Positions 6,001 to 8,113 of a stretch of DNA of 8,113 nt are shown here, piece after piece. Source of the stretch: Betaproteobacteria bacterium (lineage in GTDB: Bacteria; Pseudomonadota; Gammaproteobacteria; Burkholderiales; Rhodocyclaceae); the NCBI GenBank assembly GCA_025997095.1, contig BNUD01000106.1, forward strand, positions 1 through 8,113, written 5' to 3'. Position 1 is the first letter of the stretch; each line of letters begins with the position of its first letter. Made by a program: the position numbers and the translations under genes. A model generated the notes under the pieces. That model saw only the letters and a list, made by a program, of their open reading frames with translations, had not been told where the DNA came from and searched no databases.

Positions 6001-8113
6001 TGGCTGACGAGTTCACGCTGACCGGATTCGCTTTGTTCGCCCGTGGCGTCAATATTGATGTGGGTGGTGTAGAGGAGTTTTACCCGCGCTTGCAGCGTGC
6101 CTGCGGCATGACCTTCAGGCAGGGCGACGCTCAAGGTCTGGCTGCCGCTGGCTGCCGTAACCGTTTGGGTGCCCAGCACGGTATTGCCACTGCCCAACAG
6201 TTCCACAACCAGACGGGCATTGGTATGGGCGGGCAGGGTGTCGGGGTCGAACTGGAACAGTTTGAACTCGAAGCGTTTTGTTTCCGTATTAAAGTGGAAA
6301 CTGCTGTTGTCGATGACGGGGCGGGTAACGCCCGATTCGTCCACTTCCCGATGCTGGAGCACGGGCAGTCGGAAAGTCTGGATCGCCCCCGGCAGGGCGG
6401 GGGGCAATTGCACGGCGCTGCCCTGCGGATTGCCGGGAATGTCGTAGGTGTAGACGTAAGCGGCTGCGCCATCGTACAGGGTGGGCACGGAGAGACCATA
6501 GTCACCCGCAAAGCTCAAGGCCATGCCAGCCAGACCGTTGTAGACAACCTGATTGCGTTGCCCGATGACTTCAACAATCTGATTGCCGACGATCTCCCGA
6601 CTGAGAACATATTCACCGGGTTTTAATACGCCTGCGTAGGGCGGGCTTGCAGTCCTTGCCACGCCATCAGCGCCGATGACGCCATCGTCGACCAGCCACC
6701 AGGTTTCCTGTTCGATACCGTTACCATCCAGCAACGTGCCGCGCTTGAAGAAATAAACCTTGTCCCCGGCATGGGCGATGCCATCGTCTGCGGCTTCCGG
6801 GTCTCTGGCGTCCGCGCTGAACTGCCCCTGCAAGGGAATCGCCAGTTGCAGCGGATATTGGGCATTTTCCGGCATGTCGAGTTTGAACGCGCCCACTGCC
6901 TGGAAGAGGTCATTTCCGCCCCGATCTTGCCCCGGCGCTTTTAATCCTGTAACCGCTTCGAGTCTGGACAGGTCGATGCGCTCAATGCCTATCGGCGTGT
7001 CTTGCGCGAACGCGCCCGCGCCGATCAACACGGTTTCGCCCGTGTCGCTCTGCACCGCTCCGCCTTGACCTGCTTCAACTGTGATTTGTCTTGGGGCGGG
7101 GGTGGCGTCATCGGTATCGACGGCTTGCGCTTCCGCCACCCGCAGACGGATGTCCGTCTGCCCTATCGCCTGCTGAAGCACGTTGCCGTTTTCATCCGTC
7201 GTGCTGGCGAGGTGGACAATACTGATCGTCACCTGCCCCGATTGCTGCGCGGTGATCAACCCGTCTTTACTGACCGTGGCAATACTTTCATCACTCACGA
7301 TGTAGCGGGTGCCGCTGTAGAGCGAGGGGCGGGCTACGTGAACGTCGATGATCTCCCAGCTATCCGGGTCTTCGACATGCACTTTCAATTGCCGGGATCC
7401 TCCCGGCGTCAGGGTTAATGTGCCGGGGTAGACATCGAGATAGACGGAGAGGGATTCTTCTTCGTAGTCGCCTTCGTCGTAATACTCGTAATATTCCCCG
7501 GTTTCTTCATCGTAATATTCATAGACTTCCGGCTCACGGTTCTCCGGCGCACGTTCGACATTCAGGGAGGTCGCCGCCTGAATCCAGCGTCCATCGGTGT
7601 CATACCGCCCTACAATAATCAGCGCAGGCCCCACTCTAGTCGCGCGAATCAAATCCCTGTCATCCTCGACGACGATATTCCGCGCCCCGACGCCGCCCAT
7701 GCCGGAGAGGTCTTGCGCGCTGACGTTCAGGTAGGCTCCGGCGGGAATGACGACGCCCTCCTCATCCTCAAAGTCGGCAACGACCCGCAATTGCGTGCTC
7801 TGCCCGGTGACGAGCGCGCCCCAGGGCAGATCCGCAAAAGTGAGACGCAGGAGTTTCGCGCCGCTGACCTTGACGGTCACTTCAACCGGATTTCCGGCGC
7901 GATAGCCGTCATCGGCTTGCAGGATGATGGTGGCGTCTCCCGCATAGCCCGCTTCCGGCGTGAAGTTTACGGTTTTGCCATCGGAGGCCAGTCTGGCGTC
8001 ACCATGCGAACTGCTGATGACCCGCCAGAAGACGGTATCGCCCTCCAGATCTTCGGCGATGCTGTCAAGCGCCGCCTGCACATCGAGGTCGGCATGGGTT
8101 CTGACATTCGGCA
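1..8113 (-). CDS. Giant multidomain secreted/surface protein with two zinc-peptidase signatures, internal fragment open at both ends
   Basis: One minus-strand frame stays open for 2703 codons across the whole window; I read every codon and found no stop. Start, signal peptide and C terminus are outside, so the full protein exceeds 2700 residues. Order from the N side: cadherin/Ig-like domain, acidic Tyr-rich tract, Big_2, ZU5-like domain, beta-propeller-like region, peptidoglycan-binding-like domain, LAS peptidase, cadherin-like domain, matrixin-like protease, beta-sandwich, GETGS repeat stalk, Pro-rich tail. Only five cysteines occur, typical of extracellular repeat proteins. From memory, the protease and beta-sandwich wording resembles giant LEPR-XLL proteins of Gammaproteobacteria; I cannot confirm this because the defining N-terminal motif is not visible. 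Likely role (inference): a cell-surface or exported protein that contacts and cleaves peptidoglycan or protein. Substrate, secretion route and regulation are not shown. The middle third has much lower GC than the flanks but keeps the frame. Confidence 0.95.
3..467 (-). other. Pro/Thr/Glu/Asp-rich tail continuing beyond the window (residues 2549-2703)
   Basis: After the repeat stalk the sequence is rich in Pro, Thr, Asp and Glu (TTDPNNPDATTPTVNLPL, VDEDGEPQPVLSQPDDYLPP), then has a more folded-looking part (FVAQAEWIRAIPPDATPI, FRDVLRIGDGDDIRYVAIG) and again an acidic Thr-rich end (ETEAAATSDTDTPTG). No membrane segment, LPXTG motif or autotransporter barrel is seen before the edge, so any anchor or secretion signal lies outside. 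The segment looks disordered, and no function can be assigned. Confidence 0.7.
468..746 (-). repeat. 15-bp tandem repeat encoding a GETGS pentapeptide stalk (residues 2456-2548)
   Basis: About 18 units of five codons encode GETGS with variants (GESGS, GEPGS, GETGT, GEAGS, GESNS). Substitutions fall mainly at Thr and Ser, so one Glu per unit is kept and the stalk is acidic and flexible. A higher-order copy is visible: the stretch from 556 recurs from 661 with small changes, an offset of 105 bp or seven units, indicating block duplication on top of unit-by-unit growth. Array length is a multiple of codons, so expansion or contraction keeps the frame. Gly/Ser/Glu/Thr repeats of this kind typically hold surface domains away from the cell. 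Confidence 0.95.
768..1235 (-). other. Beta-sandwich domain recurrent in giant surface proteins (residues 2293-2448)
   Basis: The domain starts GWSTTGEVVFKNSAATLNET and includes AQTRLNQAFMIGANDRYLSF, LDDVNNAPDDAFEVALIDAN with TGLSLLG, and the closing DLQGIDPGTIVNLAFDLIGF. From memory, the 'W.t.G.v.....atL.E....qtrl.q.F....ndryLsF.l..l.lDd....PdDaFEvaLlda.tg.sLlg' wording recurs in giant bacterial surface proteins that carry this type of metalloprotease. It looks like a jelly-roll sandwich similar to carbohydrate-binding folds, with a DD-rich loop that could bind calcium. No ligand is shown. It leads directly into the GETGS stalk. Confidence 0.6.
1236..1439 (-). other. Linker with helical part after the metalloprotease (residues 2225-2292)
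   Basis: This stretch begins with NGVAFEQGSTPILAAYSPDT, followed by a Pro/Asp/Gly hinge (PANDTPPGAP) and then TAAYLANRKKAEAATQFATS, a likely helix. It then runs into TNAQFANNVGW at the next beta domain. It shows no catalytic motif. It is probably a connecting segment. Confidence 0.5.
1440..1859 (-). other. Matrixin-like zinc metalloprotease domain (residues 2085-2224)
   Basis: The active-site motif HEYGHVLGIEHTADSHDLM fits the metzincin consensus HExxHxxGxxH. His2180, His2184 and His2190 should bind zinc, with Glu2181 as the general base (first His codon at 1572-1574). Met2198, eight residues after the third His, sits exactly where the Met-turn methionine lies in matrix metalloproteinases. 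Upstream, NAAGYGWFIDATPYQNEEW and VAKPGSEAEGKMDLLSVLL lead into the helix; downstream, ILQPGVRHLPDVDTW follows. I recall this wording from giant LEPR-XLL-type proteins of Gammaproteobacteria. The likely activity is endoproteolysis outside the cytoplasm, perhaps of the protein itself or of a partner (inference). GC-rich composition returns at its start. Confidence 0.85.
1950..2126 (-). other. Cadherin-like/Ig domain at the end of the low-GC segment (residues 1996-2054)
   Basis: The sequence REIVIVRQPEHGQLSLGDGD, then GITLGYLPNKGYLGKDHFDV and a closing strand FVRIAYFVVVQEE follows the classic pattern 'v...P.hG.l.l.....tY.P..gy.G.DsF.v.v......a.v.v.V' of bacterial cadherin-like and Ig repeats. 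Such domains are extracellular spacers. The acidic GDGDDG turn is compatible with calcium binding. It separates the LAS peptidase from the matrixin-like domain. Confidence 0.7.
2127..2477 (-). other. Linker and beta-type segment after the LAS peptidase (residues 1879-1995)
   Basis: After the peptidase ends at DLRAP the sequence reads TLIPIDPPQKLETEAATVKI, followed by LPTVLQNLLLEATQELDF, which looks like a short amphipathic helix pair. Beta-type sequence then follows (PAVLIASTQNSNRGRTIGL, DLPGESARFYFPN). One cysteine lies near residue 1959. I recognise no family here. It probably belongs structurally with the adjoining cadherin-like domain. Confidence 0.4.
2478..3413 (-). other. LAS-type zinc peptidase domain, probable peptidoglycan endopeptidase/carboxypeptidase (residues 1567-1878)
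   Basis: Two signature motifs are present. GGHSIGMALDWG gives HxxGxAxD, with His1691 and Asp1698 (plus-strand 3039-3041 and 3018-3020) as the expected first two zinc ligands. DHEHHYHIDLRAP gives HxH, with His1870 as the expected catalytic base and His1872 (2496-2498) as the third ligand. H(x)6D plus HxH is the hallmark of LAS peptidases (VanX/VanY/M15, MepA), which cut D-Ala or cross-link bonds in peptidoglycan. Helical sequence SSWALDLLLAWEVAQRN precedes. The spacing between the motifs (about 172 residues) is longer than in VanX or MepA and contains Asn/Ser/Thr/Gln-rich loops (SNVSNTTQQPGN, SDSNNSNRNGS). It directly follows a peptidoglycan-binding-like domain, supporting a wall substrate. 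Activity is not proven, and the exact subfamily is uncertain. Confidence 0.7.
3417..3463 (-). repeat. 24-bp tandem duplication in the interdomain linker
   Basis: The 24-bp unit at 3417-3440 is repeated directly at 3441-3463, identical over 23 bases before diverging. It encodes two copies of PEDSKNDK-type sequence (EDSKNDK, PEDSKNDK) in the charged linker between the peptidoglycan-binding-like and peptidase domains. Because the unit is exactly eight codons the frame is kept. The near identity suggests a recent slippage or duplication event. Confidence 0.95.
3570..3788 (-). other. Peptidoglycan-binding-like domain, PG_binding_1 type (residues 1442-1514)
   Basis: The segment begins DPLDVYRVEQRLKYLGY, matching the first helix and turn of PG_binding_1 domains ('v..lQ..L..lGy'). 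After an Asn/Ser-rich insertion (SEQNNANSNSN) comes EFAVDGIWNP, the conserved 'vDGi.Gp.T' turn, and then EESALRAFYTTTHY, the last helix. Domains of this family bind peptidoglycan and bring an attached hydrolase to the wall. It is followed at once by a LAS-type peptidase domain, the usual partner arrangement in wall hydrolases. About 73 residues fits the family (60-70) plus the insertion. Note that the family is also used in proteins that do not bind peptidoglycan, so the ligand is inferred. Confidence 0.75.
3789..4620 (-). other. Uncharacterised region before the peptidoglycan-binding domain (about residues 1165-1441)
   Basis: I do not recognise this stretch. It starts with NTYTLNVNDNKPFMSGDVV after the propeller, has a helical part around ILANEVLKYRGEWNNW and LQKCIDILNAVDL, then beta-type sequence (GKIKIVSDLSIMCS, GGGIKIVTKS) and Asn/Ser/Asp-rich loops. 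Later it has an acidic aromatic cluster (SFADYDWDYDLGIQMPTGIF) that may be a surface loop. Two cysteines (near residues 1239 and 1276) occur in otherwise Cys-poor sequence. Its consistent position in front of the wall-binding module suggests a linker or substrate-recognition role, but nothing in the sequence shows one. Confidence 0.5.
4680..5939 (-). other. Beta-propeller-like region, WD40/YVTN type (about residues 725-1144)
   Basis: Several blade-like units recur: VDAVTVSPDGARAFIAGTGK with VWCIDL; VSVKASPDGLFVAEG with YRLWYVDTT; MDFNATGTILVLAAP with GNVIVLDL; AVVVTQDGVQYALVSDDNLE; and LSVVGETLFVGATGLYSG. The 'v.vSPDG..lfva....v.viDl' pattern is that of YVTN/WD40-type propeller blades, with spacing of roughly 45-70 residues. 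Around 420 residues would fit a six- to eight-bladed propeller. In secreted proteins such propellers act as interaction platforms; here it lies immediately before the low-GC cell-wall-module segment. Blade number could not be settled by eye, and the last part (KTLAYNLNALIDGAKAKGG) may be a separate cap. Confidence 0.6.
5940..6599 (-). other. Beta-sandwich region of unknown family (residues 505-724)
   Basis: This stretch between the ZU5-like domain and the propeller has strand-rich sequence: REIVGNQIVEVIGQRNQVVY, then a Pro-rich hinge (VQLPPALPGAIQTFRLPV), then NTETKRFEFKLFQFDPDTLP, ARLVVELLGSGNTVLG and LSVALPEGHAAGTLQARVKL. The last part resembles a C2/Ig-type sandwich of about 100 residues. 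I do not recognise a named family, and no catalytic or metal-binding motif stands out. It is probably a structural spacer. Confidence 0.4.
6600..7090 (-). other. ZU5-like domain (about residues 341-504)
   Basis: The region starts with ITVEAGQGGAVQSDTGETVL followed by IGAGAF, closely matching the 'GG.v...dG..v.IPaGAf' opening of ZU5-like domains. It continues with FKLDMPENAQYPLQLAIPL, the 'l.P....f..PvtL.iP' strand, then a stretch about a form of display (DKVYFFKRGTLLDG, ETWWLVDDGVI) and ends with GVLKPGEYVLSRE. Bacterial ZU5-like modules occur in large surface proteins beside Ig and propeller domains. No autoproteolytic HFS-type site (the UPA/GAIN feature of some eukaryotic relatives) was found. 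Assignment rests on pattern alone. Confidence 0.45.
7137..7439 (-). other. Big_2-type bacterial Ig-like domain (residues 225-325)
   Basis: The segment opens with VYPGTLTLTPGGSRQLKV and later has RYIVSDESIATVSKDGLITA followed by QQSGQVTISI. This is the canonical Big_2 order: a 'tLtvGqt.qL.v' strand, then '.vsdesiAtVs.dGlitA...G.vtIti'. Big_2 domains are extracellular Ig-fold spacers in intimin-type adhesins and other surface proteins. The domain has a longer than usual loop (HVEDPDSWEIIDVHV) between its first two strands. It is followed by an Ala/Asp/Thr-rich linker. Confidence 0.85.
7455..7529 (-). other. Acidic, tyrosine-rich low-complexity tract (residues 195-219)
   Basis: In 25 residues there are 13 Glu/Asp and 8 Tyr, and the only other residues are Val, Thr and Gly. 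Two imperfect copies of a YEYYDE core are visible (VYEYYDEETG and YEYYDEGDYEEE). The tract sits between two beta domains, just before the Big_2 domain, so it is probably an exposed interdomain linker. Metal binding or an interaction surface is possible but not shown. The underlying DNA is a run of near-identical TAC/TAT/GAA/GAC codons that could have grown by slippage. Confidence 0.85.
7530..7859 (-). other. Beta-rich segment of unknown family (residues 85-194)
   Basis: This stretch links the first Ig-like domain to the acidic tract. It has alternating hydrophobic strands (KLLRLTFADL, TQLRVVADF, ALIIVGRYDTDGRW) separated by Gly/Asp turns, and it contains DFEDEEGVVIPAG, which looks like the loop of an Ig or carbohydrate-binding fold. 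I do not recognise a specific family. It is probably another extracellular beta-sandwich spacer; that is an inference from strand pattern and context only. Confidence 0.4.
7860..8111 (-). other. Cadherin/Ig-like beta domain (residues 1-84), N-terminally cut by the window edge
   Basis: Residues 25-84 have the alternating pattern of bacterial cadherin-like and Ig-like repeats: a strand ending in DTVFWRVISSSHG, then NFTPEAGYAGDATIIL, an acidic turn (QADDG) and a closing strand VEVTVKVSG. The 'FTPeaGYaGdatiil.a.DG' wording is typical of tandem repeats in large adhesins, where such domains act as spacers and often bind calcium. The domain may begin before the visible edge. No catalytic residues are seen. 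The exact family (cadherin-like versus other Ig-like Pfam entries) cannot be fixed by eye. Confidence 0.6.

Noticed and set aside
4920..6626. Plus-strand open frame of 568 codons.
   Set aside because: It is exactly in register antisense to the giant gene. Stops there need TTA, CTA or TCA codons in the real gene, which are rare in its GC-rich part, so a long shadow is expected. Its translation shows no recognisable domain, while the minus frame gives propeller and Ig patterns. It ends where a TTA leucine codon appears.
7391..7407. Perfect inverted repeat, 7-bp stem (gccggga/tcccggc) with a 3-base loop, as a terminator.
   Set aside because: It lies inside the coding frame within the Big_2 domain and has no T-tract on either side. 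It most likely reflects the local Gly/Pro codons.

Overview
The whole 8.1 kb window is the inside of one giant gene on the minus strand. One minus-strand frame (codons occupying plus-strand positions 3k to 3k+2) is open from the right edge to the left edge: 2703 consecutive codons with no stop, and neither the start nor the stop codon lies in the window. No second gene, RNA gene, promoter, terminator or mobile element could be supported. Residue numbers below count from the first visible codon (8109-8111 = residue 1), so the protein runs from high to low coordinates.

Layout from N to C terminus. Residues 1-84 (7860-8111) form a cadherin/Ig-like beta domain, followed by a second beta-rich segment and a striking Glu/Asp/Tyr tract (7455-7529). 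A Big_2-type Ig domain (7137-7439), a ZU5-like domain (about 6600-7090) and further beta-sandwich sequence (5940-6599) follow. A beta-propeller-like region spans about 4680-5939. Base composition then drops abruptly from about 65% GC to about 30-43% GC between about 4620 and 1880 without breaking the frame. This low-GC segment encodes an uncharacterised region, a peptidoglycan-binding-like domain (3570-3788), a LAS-type zinc peptidase domain with HxxGxAxD and HxH motifs (2478-3413) and a cadherin-like domain. GC-rich sequence resumes with a matrixin-like metalloprotease domain (1440-1859), a beta-sandwich domain (768-1235), a GETGS pentapeptide stalk (468-746) and a Pro/Thr/Glu/Asp-rich tail that leaves the window.

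The architecture points to a very large secreted or surface protein of a Gram-negative bacterium. The wording of the metalloprotease, peptidoglycan-binding and beta-sandwich domains resembles the giant 'LEPR-XLL domain' proteins of Gammaproteobacteria as I remember them. That assignment is from memory, the N-terminal LEPR-XLL motif is outside the window, and the organism cannot be named.

The most interesting point is the in-frame, compositionally foreign block carrying a predicted cell-wall hydrolase module, placed directly before a matrixin-like protease. One polypeptide would then carry two unrelated zinc-peptidase signatures on a scaffold of Ig, propeller and stalk modules.
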